59,268 nucleotides of DNA from the NCBI GenBank assembly GCA_002319795.1, contig DCFU01000047.1, positions 1 to 59,268 of the forward strand, in the 5' to 3' direction. Positions 16,899 to 26,050 of this stretch are shown here, piece by piece. Positions within the stretch are counted from its first letter, which is position 1, and the number at the start of each line of letters is the position of its first letter. The DNA is from Megamonas sp. UBA1796 (GTDB taxonomy: Bacteria > Bacillota > Negativicutes > Selenomonadales > Selenomonadaceae). The notes beneath the pieces were generated by a model. It was not told the DNA's origin, did no database searches, and saw only the letters and a list, made by a program, of their open reading frames with translations. The position numbers were made by a program, and so were the translations under genes.

Positions 16899-18893
16899 TT
16901 GAAGAAAAGGGTTATTGCGTCAAAAGGGAACTATTATACAGTTTATTCGATGAATACAGTTGTTGTAGGGAGCGGAGCGGCAGGCTTTAATGCTGCCGAC
17001 AGACTGTATTCCTTCGGACAGGAGGATATTGCTCTTGTCACGGAGGGGATGAATAAAGGGACTTCCAGAAATACCGGGTCTGACAAGCAAACCTATTATA
17101 AGTTGACATTGTCAGGGAATCAGCTTGACTCTGTCCAAGAGGTTGCAGAGTCGTTATTCGGGGGAGGAAGCATGGATGGGGATCTGGCTCTGGTTGAGGC
17201 TGCGATGTCTCCCTGGTGTTTTTACCATCTGGTCGATATCGGAGTACCCTTTCCACACAACCGTTATGGAGAATATGTGGGATATCAGACGGACCATGAT
17301 TTGAGGATGAGGGCGACCTCGGCAGGCCCTCTGACCTCGAAAATTATGGCAGAGAAGCTTGAAGCTGAAGTCAGGCGTAAAAAAATACGTATTTTTGACC
17401 GGCAACAGGTCATTGGAATTCTGACCGAGCAGGGCAGGGCAGTCGGACTGCTTGCTTTGGATCTCAATAGTCTGGAAGACAAGACACAACGGTATGTCAT
17501 TTTTAATGCGACGAATATTGTTTATGCTGCGGGTGGTCCCGCTGGCATGTATAGGTCGTCTGTTTATCCGGTTAGCCAGACAGGCGCTACGGGAATTGCG
17601 TTGGAAGCTGGGGCCGCTGGAAAAAATGTTACGGAATCCCAATATGGGCTTGCGTCCATAAAGTTTCGTTGGAATCTTTCGGGTACCTATCAACAGGTTT
17701 TACCCCGTTATGTTTCTATAAATAAGGATGGCGGAGATGAACAGGAATTTTTGCGGGGATATTTTGAGACTCCGGGACAAATGCTGGATGCGATATTCCT
17801 CAAGGGTTATCAATGGCCTTTTGATCCACGGAAGGTACTGGAACATGGCTCATCTCTCATTGATATCCTGGTATATAATGAAACCGTCATCAAGAGACGG
17901 AAAGTTTTCCTCGATTATACAAAGAACCCACAATGGGGAAGTCTTCCGAATGGGGAATTGGATTTTTCACTGTTAGGAGAGGAAGCATATTCTTATTTGC
18001 AGAAATCAGGGGCATTATGGGGAAAGCCTGTTGAGCGTTTAAGAAAAATGAATGGACCGGCCATAGAGCTCTATAAGGAGCATAAGATTAATCTTTGCGA
18101 GGAATATCTGGAGATTGCTGTCTGTGCACAGCATAATAACGGTGGGCTGTACGGTGACTTATGGTGGGAAAGCAACCTGAAGCATCTTTTTCCTGTGGGC
18201 GAAGTCAATGGAACACATGGGGTCTATCGCCCAGGCGGAAGCGCTCTGAACTCCGGGCAGGTAGGGAGCACGCGTGCGGCACAGTATATAGCCAGGCAGT
18301 ATAGAGAAGCTCCCATGAATGAAGAAAGGATTTTATCTGTATGTGGAGAGCAGATTGCGGATAAAATAGCTCTGGGTGCAGCCTTTTTGGGGAATATGTC
18401 GTTGGAAGACAATGTATGGGAAATCCGGCGGGAAATTGGAAAACGCATGAGCGCATGCGGGGCGCATATACGTGTACCAGCCCAAATAAAAAAGGCACTC
18501 GAGGAAACCAAAGAGATGCTGGGGTGTTTATCAACAAAGACAAAATTGTCGACGCCTGCGCAACTGCCGTATGCATTCCAAAACTATGACCTGCTTCTTA
18601 CGCAAGCTGTTTATTTATCCGCTATGCTCGATTATATGGAGCAAGGAGGCAAAAGCCGCGGGTCATATTTGATTTATGACCCGGCAGGGGAGCTCCCAGT
18701 GCCAGGCCTGGCAGATATGTTCCAATTCAAAATAGATACGGGTGCTTTACTTGATAAGATCCAAATAGCCTATTTTGACAGAGAAAAGAAAGATTGCCAA
18801 TTTTCATGGAGAAAAGTAATACCGGTGCCGCAGCAAGAAAATTGGTTTGAGACGATATGGGATGCATATCGTGCAGGCGGGATCATAAAATAA
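16899..18893 (+). CDS. FAD-binding reductase of the fumarate reductase/L-aspartate oxidase type
   Basis: A 664-residue flavoprotein. The FAD-binding Rossmann motif VVVGSGAAGFNAA is near residue 20. A second FAD segment occurs late (VGEVNGTHGVYRPGGSALNSGQ, residues about 425-446 by position), as in succinate dehydrogenase/fumarate reductase flavoproteins. No signal peptide, haem motif or FMN-attachment motif is seen, so it should be a soluble cytoplasmic enzyme. The TTG at 16899 has GGAAGGACGG before it. An ATG at 16950 also sits before the Rossmann fold but has no ribosome site. Last gene of the LacI-controlled set. It likely reduces or oxidises a double bond together with the OYE neighbour; the reaction is not known. 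Confidence 0.83.
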   Translation: MKKRVIASKGNYYTVYSMNTVVVGSGAAGFNAADRLYSFGQEDIALVTEGMNKGTSRNTGSDKQTYYKLTLSGNQLDSVQEVAESLFGGGSMDGDLALVEAAMSPWCFYHLVDIGVPFPHNRYGEYVGYQTDHDLRMRATSAGPLTSKIMAEKLEAEVRRKKIRIFDRQQVIGILTEQGRAVGLLALDLNSLEDKTQRYVIFNATNIVYAAGGPAGMYRSSVYPVSQTGATGIALEAGAAGKNVTESQYGLASIKFRWNLSGTYQQVLPRYVSINKDGGDEQEFLRGYFETPGQMLDAIFLKGYQWPFDPRKVLEHGSSLIDILVYNETVIKRRKVFLDYTKNPQWGSLPNGELDFSLLGEEAYSYLQKSGALWGKPVERLRKMNGPAIELYKEHKINLCEEYLEIAVCAQHNNGGLYGDLWWESNLKHLFPVGEVNGTHGVYRPGGSALNSGQVGSTRAAQYIARQYREAPMNEERILSVCGEQIADKIALGAAFLGNMSLEDNVWEIRREIGKRMSACGAHIRVPAQIKKALEETKEMLGCLSTKTKLSTPAQLPYAFQNYDLLLTQAVYLSAMLDYMEQGGKSRGSYLIYDPAGELPVPGLADMFQFKIDTGALLDKIQIAYFDREKKDCQFSWRKVIPVPQQENWFETIWDAYRAGGIIK

Positions 18894-19042
18894 ATTTTGG
18901 GAAATTGGGCCGCTGCTCATCGGTCAGGTGTCAGCGAGGGAATCTTTTGTGTATTCATTGTAGAATGTTTTTTGGCCGAGTAAAGAGAAAAAATTTTATA
19001 GAATGACATCTTTTTTATTACGATGTACATAGGAAAAATATA

Positions 19043-19104
19043 TGCTATAATAAGAACAGCAAAGGTGCTTCTATACCATGGATGGGGGGAGCACTTTTTT
19101 TGTA
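19043..19104 (+). promoter_or_regulatory. Promoter followed at once by a terminator-like hairpin, leader of the pucR-type gene
   Basis: An extended -10 (TGCTATAAT, 19043-19051) is followed by AAAGGTGCT (19061-19069) that can pair, with one bulge, with AGCACTTT (from 19090), then a run of seven T. Transcription from this promoter would meet the hairpin within about 45 bases. Confidence 0.5.
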
Positions 19105-19114
19105 TACAGTATGT

Positions 19115-19129
19115 TGCAAAGCGGTTGCA
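19115..19129. promoter_or_regulatory. Candidate operator in the pucR-type leader
   Basis: TGCAA-AGCGG-TTGCA is an inverted repeat between the leader hairpin and the ribosome site. A regulator bound here could block its own gene. Which protein binds is not known. Confidence 0.4.
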
Positions 19130-19160
19130 TTGCTTTTAGAATATTCGGGGAGGAATTCTT

Positions 19161-20684
19161 GTGGAATTGACGGTTGCTGAGGCACTGAAAATGGAGAATT
19201 TAAAAAATGCCAGGCTGCTTGCCGGAGAAAAAGGTCTGGCCCGTGTCATCCGCTGTGTCGATATATCGGAAACACCGGATGCCAATGAATGGGTGAGAAA
19301 AAATGAGTTTTTGATCACTACAGGATATTCCATTAAGGATGAGATATCTGCGCAGCTCAAGCTGCTCAAGTCTCTGGCGGAAGCAGATGGCGCGGGGCTG
19401 GCTGTAAAGTTCGGACGGTTTATCGGCGATGTGCCACAGGAGCTGGTTACACTTGCTGATGCGCTTTCATTTCCTTTGATTTATTTGCCGGATGATCTTC
19501 CGTTCATTGATATCACTTATCCACTGATGCGGCGAATTGTCAATGAACAGGCGCAGAAACTGGTCTATTCCGAAAAGATCTATAAGACGCTGACCAAAGT
19601 AGCACTGGATACGAATTGTCTGGAAAACATTTCGCAGGCGTTAGGTGAAATTATAGGCAAGGAAACTGCAATTTATACCCACAGACTGCGTTCTTCGGTG
19701 ATTTCTGCTATATGCGGCGAGCAGCAGACTTTTCCTGTAAAGGTAAAAAAACAGATTTATGGATATATTGTAGTCAAATCGAAGGAACCGTTGTCTGAGC
19801 ATGCTATGGTTGCGGTTCGTCATACCCAGATTCTCGCAGCGCTGCAGATGGTGAATTATGCGCTTTCAACGGAATCGGCGTGGAACAGGCATAGGGATTT
19901 CCTGGAGGAGTTGTGTGGCGGAGTCAGTCATGATATAGAGTTTCTGCGAGCCAGAGCCCATGAACTTGGCTTTTTGTTGGAAGGAATCAAGTGCATCTGT
20001 ATTGTGGATGTGGATGATTTTTCTCAATATATATTAGGCCGTCATATGACGGAGCAGCAAACAGAAGATTTTCGTCGCATGCTGTTTTATCTGATAAAAG
20101 AGATCATAATTTCTTCCGGAGATTATATGCAGAATTCCCTGGTAGTGCAGCAGAATGATCGTGTCGTATTACTCGCTGCAGGAGAAAAATATCAAACCTT
20201 TGATTGGGAAAAATTTCTTGCCAAAGTCCATGAACAGATTTCCCGTTCGTTTCCAGATATTACTGTAACGATTGCCATCAGCAATCCGGTGCAGCTTCTG
20301 GCTGATTTACCGCAGGCTCGGCGGGATACGCAGCATCTCATTACGATTTCCCGCCAATTATATGGCAATGGCAAGGACTTATATCAAAAGGATGCAGAAA
20401 TTTATTTACTGTTGGAGAAAATGAATATGGAACCCGTCTGCAATCGGATGTTGGGAAGATTGCTGAGTGCAAAGAAGAAGGATGAGTTTCTTGTTACGCT
20501 TCAGGCATATCTGAACTGTCAGGGGAATTTATCTGAGACAGCTGCCCGGCTGTTCATTCATCGCAATACCCTGCGTTATCGTTTGTCACGAATCGAGGAG
20601 CTGTTAGAGAAAGATTTAAGTGTTCCTGAGACCAGGTTCATGCTTTGGCTGGTATTGAAAGCGCGACAGATGCATACAGATTGA
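19161..20684 (+). CDS. PucR family transcriptional regulator
   Basis: A 507-residue regulator with the PucR N-terminal domain (residues about 5-125; TVAEALKMENLKNARLLAGEKGL), a central CdaR GGDEF-like part, and the C-terminal PucR helix-turn-helix (about 450-500; NLSETAARLFIHRNTLRYRLSRIEELL). The family controls purine, amino acid and other catabolic genes. GTG start at 19161 with GGGGAGG just upstream. It directly precedes the operon 20890-28081 and is its likely activator. The inducer is unknown; purine enzymes are absent here, so a role in purine use is not supported. Confidence 0.9.
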   Translation: MELTVAEALKMENLKNARLLAGEKGLARVIRCVDISETPDANEWVRKNEFLITTGYSIKDEISAQLKLLKSLAEADGAGLAVKFGRFIGDVPQELVTLADALSFPLIYLPDDLPFIDITYPLMRRIVNEQAQKLVYSEKIYKTLTKVALDTNCLENISQALGEIIGKETAIYTHRLRSSVISAICGEQQTFPVKVKKQIYGYIVVKSKEPLSEHAMVAVRHTQILAALQMVNYALSTESAWNRHRDFLEELCGGVSHDIEFLRARAHELGFLLEGIKCICIVDVDDFSQYILGRHMTEQQTEDFRRMLFYLIKEIIISSGDYMQNSLVVQQNDRVVLLAAGEKYQTFDWEKFLAKVHEQISRSFPDITVTIAISNPVQLLADLPQARRDTQHLITISRQLYGNGKDLYQKDAEIYLLLEKMNMEPVCNRMLGRLLSAKKKDEFLVTLQAYLNCQGNLSETAARLFIHRNTLRYRLSRIEELLEKDLSVPETRFMLWLVLKARQMHTD

Positions 20685-20736
20685 GAAATTAGGATGCGAT
20701 TGACTAGCGTGTAAAGACGTAAGTACTTTTATAAAA

Positions 20737-20776
20737 CCTCTTTTTGTGCAATGTGTACAAAAAGAGGCTTTTTTTT
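20737..20776 (+). terminator. Rho-independent terminator after the pucR-type gene
   Basis: CCTCTTTTTGT (20737-20747) pairs with ACAAAAAGAGG (20757-20767), then C and eight T. Confidence 0.9.
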
Positions 20777-20889
20777 CTACGTGTCGAACATTGTGTAAAA
20801 AAATATGCAGATATAATATATAAGTATACACAATATGCTTTTTCAATATGATTTTTACAGGTGGACAATTGTGAAAGGAGGTGGTTGTG

Positions 20890-21528
20890 GTGTTAGCGGT
20901 TATCCGTGTGTTTACGAGCAAGGATCCTGCGGTGTTAACAAGCCATGAAGAAATTATCCGGCATTTATATGGTATTACTGTACGAACTTATTGTATTCCG
21001 GAGCAGCCCTATGGGATTCATGATGCTGCTACAGAGAAAGTGGCGGTGCCCAAGATCGCAGCAGCAGCGACACAGGCTGAGGCAGATGGTGCTGAAGCAA
21101 TATTTATCAGCTGTGCTGCGGATCCCGGCGTGGAAGCAGCCCGGGCGATTTTGCATATTCCGGTATTGGGGGCTGGTACCTGTGCTGCAGCTGTGGCGAT
21201 GACTCTTGGGAGAAAAATAGGTGTATTGAATCTGACAGGGAATACGCCGGCTTCTCCGGCTGCCTTGCTCGGTGAGCGATTGGAAATGGAACTGGCTCCA
21301 AAGGGAGTAGAGAACACAGCAGATTTGCTTACAACGCAGGGGGAGGAGGCCGCCGTGCATGCACTGAAGCGTCTGGCCGCGAAGTGCGATGTTGTAATGC
21401 TGGCCTGTACAGGATTTGCGACCATCCGGTTTGCGGAGAAGATGCGGCCGAAGGTGCAGATTCCCATTGTTGATGCAGTCGAGGCTGGCGGCGCTATGGC
21501 GCAAATGATTTTAAGGAAAATGAAATAA
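20890..21528 (+). CDS. Aspartate/glutamate/hydantoin racemase superfamily protein
   Basis: A protein of about 212 residues with the two catalytic cysteines of the superfamily in context: ISCAADPGVEAAR (first half) and VMLACTGFAT (second half). Members interconvert D and L forms of amino acids or 5-substituted hydantoins without a cofactor. The frame opens with several GTG codons. AAAGGAGG at 20874-20881 best fits the GTG at 20890 (20887 also possible). A TATAAT at 20812 lies in the upstream region. It is the first gene of a seven-gene run (OPT transporter, S-Me-THD/DUF917, DUF1177, unknown, AroM, M18 peptidase), and AroM may share its fold. The natural substrate is unknown. Confidence 0.82.
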   Translation: MLAVIRVFTSKDPAVLTSHEEIIRHLYGITVRTYCIPEQPYGIHDAATEKVAVPKIAAAATQAEADGAEAIFISCAADPGVEAARAILHIPVLGAGTCAAAVAMTLGRKIGVLNLTGNTPASPAALLGERLEMELAPKGVENTADLLTTQGEEAAVHALKRLAAKCDVVMLACTGFATIRFAEKMRPKVQIPIVDAVEAGGAMAQMILRKMK

Positions 21529-21567
21529 AAATTTAAAGAATTGTATTGTGAGGCGAGGAAAATGAAC

Positions 21568-23163
21568 ATGGTTAAGGAAAAAGAAATCCATCCAAGCTGT
21601 TTTGAGCCTGGAATGATCATCATGAATGTCTGCCTGTCCTTCTTTGGTGCGGTTATCGGATTGCAAATTATAACTACACTTGGCGTTACACCGAATACAT
21701 CTATTATTGGAGTACTGGTAGCTCTGATTGTTTCACGGATTCCTATTACAGCTTTTATGAAGTTCAAGAATATCCACCGTCAAAATCTGGTACAGACGGC
21801 GATATCAAGCTCTACATTTGGTGCGGCAAATTCACTGCTTCTGCCAATAGCAATTCCCTATTTATTTGGCCGTATTGATTTAGTCTGGCCGATGCTCATA
21901 GGTGCAACACTGGGCATGTCTATTGATATGTGCATGCTGTATTGGTTATTTGATACGAAAGCGTTCCCAGGAAAAGCTGCATGGCCGGCGGGTATTGCAG
22001 CAGCCGAGGCTATCAAGGCCGGTGACAAAGGCGGCAAGCAGGCTATGCTTTTGCTTTATGGCATTGTAGGTGGCATTGTGGGATCTATCCTCAAAATTCC
22101 TATGTCTGCATTGGGTATTACAATGATTGCCAATATGTGGGCCATGTTTATGTTTGCGGTTGGTCTGTTGCTGCGCGGATATTCCAAGGATTTATTCGGA
22201 ATTGATATGAATGCACTTTATATACCGCATGGTTTCATGATTGGAGCAGGGATTGTTGCCGGGATACAGATTTTGCTGGTTTTCCTTAAGAAGCGAAAAA
22301 AAGATGTGAACGATATAGAACAGGATGATACGCCTTATACGCGGGATGAAAGCAGCGTCCGCAGCAGTCTTATCCGCGGCCTTATTCTCTATATAGCCGC
22401 AGGTACTATATTGGCTGTTCTGTCAGGCCTTTATACACAAATGAGTATTGGCATGTTTGCTGGCTGGGTAATCTATGCAGCATTTGCCTGCATTATGGCG
22501 GAGTTTATCGTGGGACTTTCCGCTATGCATTCCGGTTGGTTTCCGGCATTTGCCACATCGCTGATTTTCCTTATTATTGGCATATTATTGGGATTTCCAC
22601 CAGTGGCGCTCGCTCTTTTGGTCGGCTTTGTTGCCAGTGGCGGTCCGGCATTTGCAGACGGCGGATTTGACTTTCGCAGTGGGTGGTTACTGCGTGGCAT
22701 GGGAAAAGATCCTGCCTTTGAGATAGAAGGAAGATATCATCAGTTCGTATCTGCGTTCATTGGTTTCGGGGTAGGTGCTGTTACGGTTGCGTTAAGCCAT
22801 GATATGTATTTTGAACAGGGCCTGTTCCCTCCGGTGGCCAAGGTGTTTGTAGCAACGATACAGGCGGGGGTAGATCCGACTATTATACAGAATCTTGTAT
22901 TGTGGGCGGTTCCAGGGGCAATTCTGCAGGCACTTGGCGGTTCGACGAGACAGATGGGGATTATGATGGCAACCGGGCTTCTGATAGTTAGTCCGGCGGC
23001 AGGCTTTACTGTCATTGTTGGGCTGCTGGTACGTTTGCTGATTATCAAAAAGAAAGGTGAGGAGGCCATGATTCCAGTCACGGTTATGGCCGCCGGATGT
23101 ATTGCCGGGGATGCTTTGTATGGATTCTTCAATTCATTATTCCGGATAGGAGTGAAGAAATAA
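21568..23163 (+). CDS. OPT family transporter
   Basis: An integral membrane protein of about 531 residues with 12 or more hydrophobic segments, of the oligopeptide transporter (OPT/YSL) type. Visible features are a proline/glycine-rich end segment and the motif MSIDMCMLYWLFDTKAFPGKAAWPAGIAA, whose KAAWPAG part resembles the NPGP/PxG region of OPT proteins. The family moves small peptides or metal chelates with protons. The ATG at 21568 has GAGGCGAGG before it; an earlier ATG at 21562 is too close to that site. It stops where the DUF917 gene starts. As the only transporter in the cluster it should bring in the substrate of the pathway. Confidence 0.82.
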   Translation: MVKEKEIHPSCFEPGMIIMNVCLSFFGAVIGLQIITTLGVTPNTSIIGVLVALIVSRIPITAFMKFKNIHRQNLVQTAISSSTFGAANSLLLPIAIPYLFGRIDLVWPMLIGATLGMSIDMCMLYWLFDTKAFPGKAAWPAGIAAAEAIKAGDKGGKQAMLLLYGIVGGIVGSILKIPMSALGITMIANMWAMFMFAVGLLLRGYSKDLFGIDMNALYIPHGFMIGAGIVAGIQILLVFLKKRKKDVNDIEQDDTPYTRDESSVRSSLIRGLILYIAAGTILAVLSGLYTQMSIGMFAGWVIYAAFACIMAEFIVGLSAMHSGWFPAFATSLIFLIIGILLGFPPVALALLVGFVASGGPAFADGGFDFRSGWLLRGMGKDPAFEIEGRYHQFVSAFIGFGVGAVTVALSHDMYFEQGLFPPVAKVFVATIQAGVDPTIIQNLVLWAVPGAILQALGGSTRQMGIMMATGLLIVSPAAGFTVIVGLLVRLLIIKKKGEEAMIPVTVMAAGCIAGDALYGFFNSLFRIGVKK

Positions 23164-24276
23164 ATGGTACAGGAGCATATTTTGACGGAGGAAGATGCAA
23201 TTGCCGCTGCCCTGGGAGGGACGGTCCTGGGTGGTGGTGGCGGTGGTTCGCGTCGGCTGGGTGAAAAAATGGGTATACAAGCTGTACAAACCGGAAGAGT
23301 CAGGCTGGTTCCAATCGAGGCCCTATCGCCAGATGCTATATTATTGACGGTATCTGCTGTCGGAGCACCTGCGGCAAAGAATGCCTGTGCCAGCCCGGCA
23401 GATTATGTAGGTGCGGTGGAACGTTTTATTGAGTGTTTCGACGTCCGCCCGGCTGGCATTATTACGAATGAATGTGGCGGGAATGCTACCATGAATGGCT
23501 GGATACAGGCCGCTCATTTGCAGCTGCCGCTGGTGGATGCACCCTGCAATGGCAGAGCGCATCCTACGGGTGTTATGGGAGCTATGGGACTGCACCTTCA
23601 GTCTGACTTTGTGTCACGGCAAGTCGCTGTTGGCGGCAGTAAGGCGTGCGGAAGCTATATTGAGATGGCTGCAACTGGTTCCCTTGCAAAGGCATCCGGC
23701 CTTGTGCGCCTTGCATCTATAGAGGCAGAGGGATTGGTCGCGGTGGCGCGCAATCCGGTTCCTGCCAGTTATGTAAAAAAAAATGCCGCGCCGGGAGCTA
23801 TTGCGCGGTGTATCGCATTAGGCAAAAAAATGTTGAAACTGCAGAAAGAAAAAAATGATATTCCTGCAGGAGCGGCTGATTTCCTGCAGGGTGAAATATG
23901 TATGGAAGGGTGCATTCGGCAGCTTCAGCTTGAAACCCGCAAGGGATTTGATGTAGGAAGCTTTACAGTAGTTCGTGGGGATTGTTCCATGGAAATGAGT
24001 TTTTGGAATGAATATATGACACTGGAAACAGGAGAAAAAAGGATAGGGACTTTCCCGGACCTATTGATGACCTTTGAAGCTGCGTCGGGTATGCCCATTT
24101 CTTCTGCAGAAATCCGCGAGGGGATGAATATCAAAATATTGCATGTGAGCAGCAAAAATATGCAGCTCGGCGCAGGTATGCTGGATCCTGCGTTATTTGA
24201 GCCGGCAGAAGCGGCTGTGGGAAAAGACATTCTTTCGTATGTGTTTAAAAATAAGGAGGAAATAGTATGGCATTGA
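23164..24276 (+). CDS. S-Me-THD/DUF917 family protein
   Basis: A 370-residue protein of Pfam DUF917, which Pfam has renamed after S-methyl thiohydantoin desulfurase. The N-terminal ALGGTVLGGGGGGS, the ITNECGGNATMNGW segment and LVDAPCNGRAHPTGVMG are typical. Family members studied act on thiohydantoin-like rings and the fold is related to hydantoinase-like subunits; this is family knowledge, and activity here is inferred. The gene starts with the base after the OPT stop and overlaps DUF1177 by ten bases, so all are co-translated. Next to a hydantoin racemase-like gene, a ring-opening or desulfurising step on a hydantoin-type compound is plausible. Confidence 0.85.
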   Translation: MVQEHILTEEDAIAAALGGTVLGGGGGGSRRLGEKMGIQAVQTGRVRLVPIEALSPDAILLTVSAVGAPAAKNACASPADYVGAVERFIECFDVRPAGIITNECGGNATMNGWIQAAHLQLPLVDAPCNGRAHPTGVMGAMGLHLQSDFVSRQVAVGGSKACGSYIEMAATGSLAKASGLVRLASIEAEGLVAVARNPVPASYVKKNAAPGAIARCIALGKKMLKLQKEKNDIPAGAADFLQGEICMEGCIRQLQLETRKGFDVGSFTVVRGDCSMEMSFWNEYMTLETGEKRIGTFPDLLMTFEAASGMPISSAEIREGMNIKILHVSSKNMQLGAGMLDPALFEPAEAAVGKDILSYVFKNKEEIVWH

Positions 24277-25205
24277 AGCAAGTGATGGATTTATATGAAA
24301 TCATGGATGATATTTCGGTAAACGGGCAAAGAATCATTGAATATGCCAAAACCATGGGAATCGAGGAGGCTTCCTACCAGAGCTTTCAGGGCGATAAAGG
24401 CTGTACGGATTTCGTGCGGTTTCTTATACCGGGAAAAAATGGTAAAAGCACTGGCGGTAAAGCACCGACACTGGGAATTATCGGACAACTCGGCGGCATT
24501 GGAGCACGTCCGGAGAGAAAGGGCTTTGTTTCTGACGGAGATGGTGCTTTGTCAGCGGTAGCTGCTGCTGTAAAACTGTCTCTTATGGCGCAGAAGGGAG
24601 ATGCGCTTGAGGGCGATGTTATTGTTACGACGCATATCTGTCCGACAGCGCCGACACGGCCGCATGAGCCCGTGGCTTTTATGGATTCACCAGTCTCTAT
24701 GGCAGATAATGTAAGTGCTACGGTCGATCCAGCTATGGATGCGATACTTTCTATTGATACGACCAAGGGAAATCGTATCATTAATAAGCGGGGGTTTGCT
24801 ATTTCACCGACGGTAAAGGATGGTTACATTTTGCACGTCAGTGAAGATCTGCTTGGTATCATGCAGATAACGACGGGCGAGCTGCCGGCGGTATTTGCTA
24901 TAACCACACAGGACATTACGCCGTATGGAAATGGGATATATCATTTAAACAGCATATTACAGCCTTCGGTGGGGACAACCGCACCGACCGTCGGGGTTGC
25001 AATAACGACAGTTATGCCGGTACCGGGCTGTGCTACCGGTGCTTCACATGAGGTTGATGTTGCAGAGGTCGTGCGTTTTGTAGTCGAGGTAGCCAAGGAA
25101 TATACCCAGGGCAAGTGCAGTTTCTATGATAAACAAGAATTCATACAGATTGAGCAACTTTATGGTTCCATGAAACAACTGCAAACTTTAGGAAAGCAAG
25201 TATGA
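24267..25205 (+). CDS. DUF1177 family protein
   Basis: A 312-residue soluble protein of the DUF1177 family. Characteristic stretches are APTLGIIGQLGGIGARPERKGFVSDGDGA near residue 70 and THICPTAPTRPHEPVAFMDSPV near residue 130. The family has no proven function that I know of. It overlaps the DUF917 gene by ten bases and the next gene by four. AAGGAGG lies inside the end of DUF917 just before its ATG. The repeated co-occurrence of DUF917, DUF1177, AroM and OPT genes, as I recall it, argues for one pathway or complex. Several His/Asp/Glu-rich motifs could bind metal, but that is speculation. Confidence 0.82.
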   Translation: MALKQVMDLYEIMDDISVNGQRIIEYAKTMGIEEASYQSFQGDKGCTDFVRFLIPGKNGKSTGGKAPTLGIIGQLGGIGARPERKGFVSDGDGALSAVAAAVKLSLMAQKGDALEGDVIVTTHICPTAPTRPHEPVAFMDSPVSMADNVSATVDPAMDAILSIDTTKGNRIINKRGFAISPTVKDGYILHVSEDLLGIMQITTGELPAVFAITTQDITPYGNGIYHLNSILQPSVGTTAPTVGVAITTVMPVPGCATGASHEVDVAEVVRFVVEVAKEYTQGKCSFYDKQEFIQIEQLYGSMKQLQTLGKQV

Positions 25206-26050
25206 AAGCACAGATTACTTTGACTGTGCCAGTGGCAAAAAATATGATTGCGGCCGCCATCCTTCATCGGAAGGATTTTCGGCAGGCCAGAAAAAATGGC
25301 AAAATCCTTTTTAAGGGGGGAACGACGGTTTCTGCTGTTGCAGTAAAGGCGGGTCTGCCAGCCTTGCGTATTTCCGGCCGGATCAGTCCGCGTGGAGCAA
25401 AATCTGGTGAAGATGGTCCTTATAAAGCAGCGCATAGTTTGCTGCTGTATAAGGAAACGGTTGTTTCTGTTGATGATGATTTTCCGGCACAGGTTGCGTG
25501 GCTGGAGGCAGGGGATATCGTTGTCATTGGGGCGAATGCCTTGGATACGGACGGCTTCGCCGGGATTTTACTTGGCAGTCCATTGGGAGGGATGCCAGGA
25601 CAGGGCTTCAGCGGTATTATGTCGCAAGGATGTAAGGTCATTGTGGCATGTGGCCTTGAGAAGCTGATTCCAGGTAAAATATCTGCTGCCTGCTGCAGTG
25701 CGGGTATGAATGGTACCGACTGGAGCATGGGTATGAGCTGTGGTTTGGTGCCCATCGCCGGAGAAGTCGTTACAGAGCAAAAAGCGATGGAAGAGCTTTT
25801 CCAAATCAAGGCTGTACCTATCGCTGCTGGAGGAGTTTGCGGTGCCGAGGGAGCTACGAGCTGGATATTGGACGGAGAAGAAGCGAATGTACGGCAGGCT
25901 GTGCAGGCTGTAATAAGTGAGATTAAGCAGGCAGAAGCTTCGCGCGTGGAATTGGCGGAATGCCATAAGGGAAGTATGGGCTGTGCCAGACACAAGAACT
26001 GCGCCTGGTGCCGCTCCAAGGGAGGAGAGTTATCGTGGTACGAAAAATAG
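25202..26050 (+). CDS. Conserved-looking protein of unknown function, cysteine-rich C-terminus
   Basis: A 282-residue protein I do not recognise. No signal peptide or membrane helix is seen. The centre is glycine-rich (LLGSPLGGMPGQGFSG; AAGGVCGAEGATSW), and the C-terminus carries CARHKNCAWC (residues about 265-274), a cysteine/histidine group that could hold a metal or Fe-S cluster. It overlaps DUF1177 by four bases and AroM by 16, so it is locked in the same translation unit as the known families. That position makes it a likely enzyme or subunit of the same pathway. Nothing in the sequence tells the reaction. Confidence 0.8.
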   Translation: MKAQITLTVPVAKNMIAAAILHRKDFRQARKNGKILFKGGTTVSAVAVKAGLPALRISGRISPRGAKSGEDGPYKAAHSLLLYKETVVSVDDDFPAQVAWLEAGDIVVIGANALDTDGFAGILLGSPLGGMPGQGFSGIMSQGCKVIVACGLEKLIPGKISAACCSAGMNGTDWSMGMSCGLVPIAGEVVTEQKAMEELFQIKAVPIAAGGVCGAEGATSWILDGEEANVRQAVQAVISEIKQAEASRVELAECHKGSMGCARHKNCAWCRSKGGELSWYEK

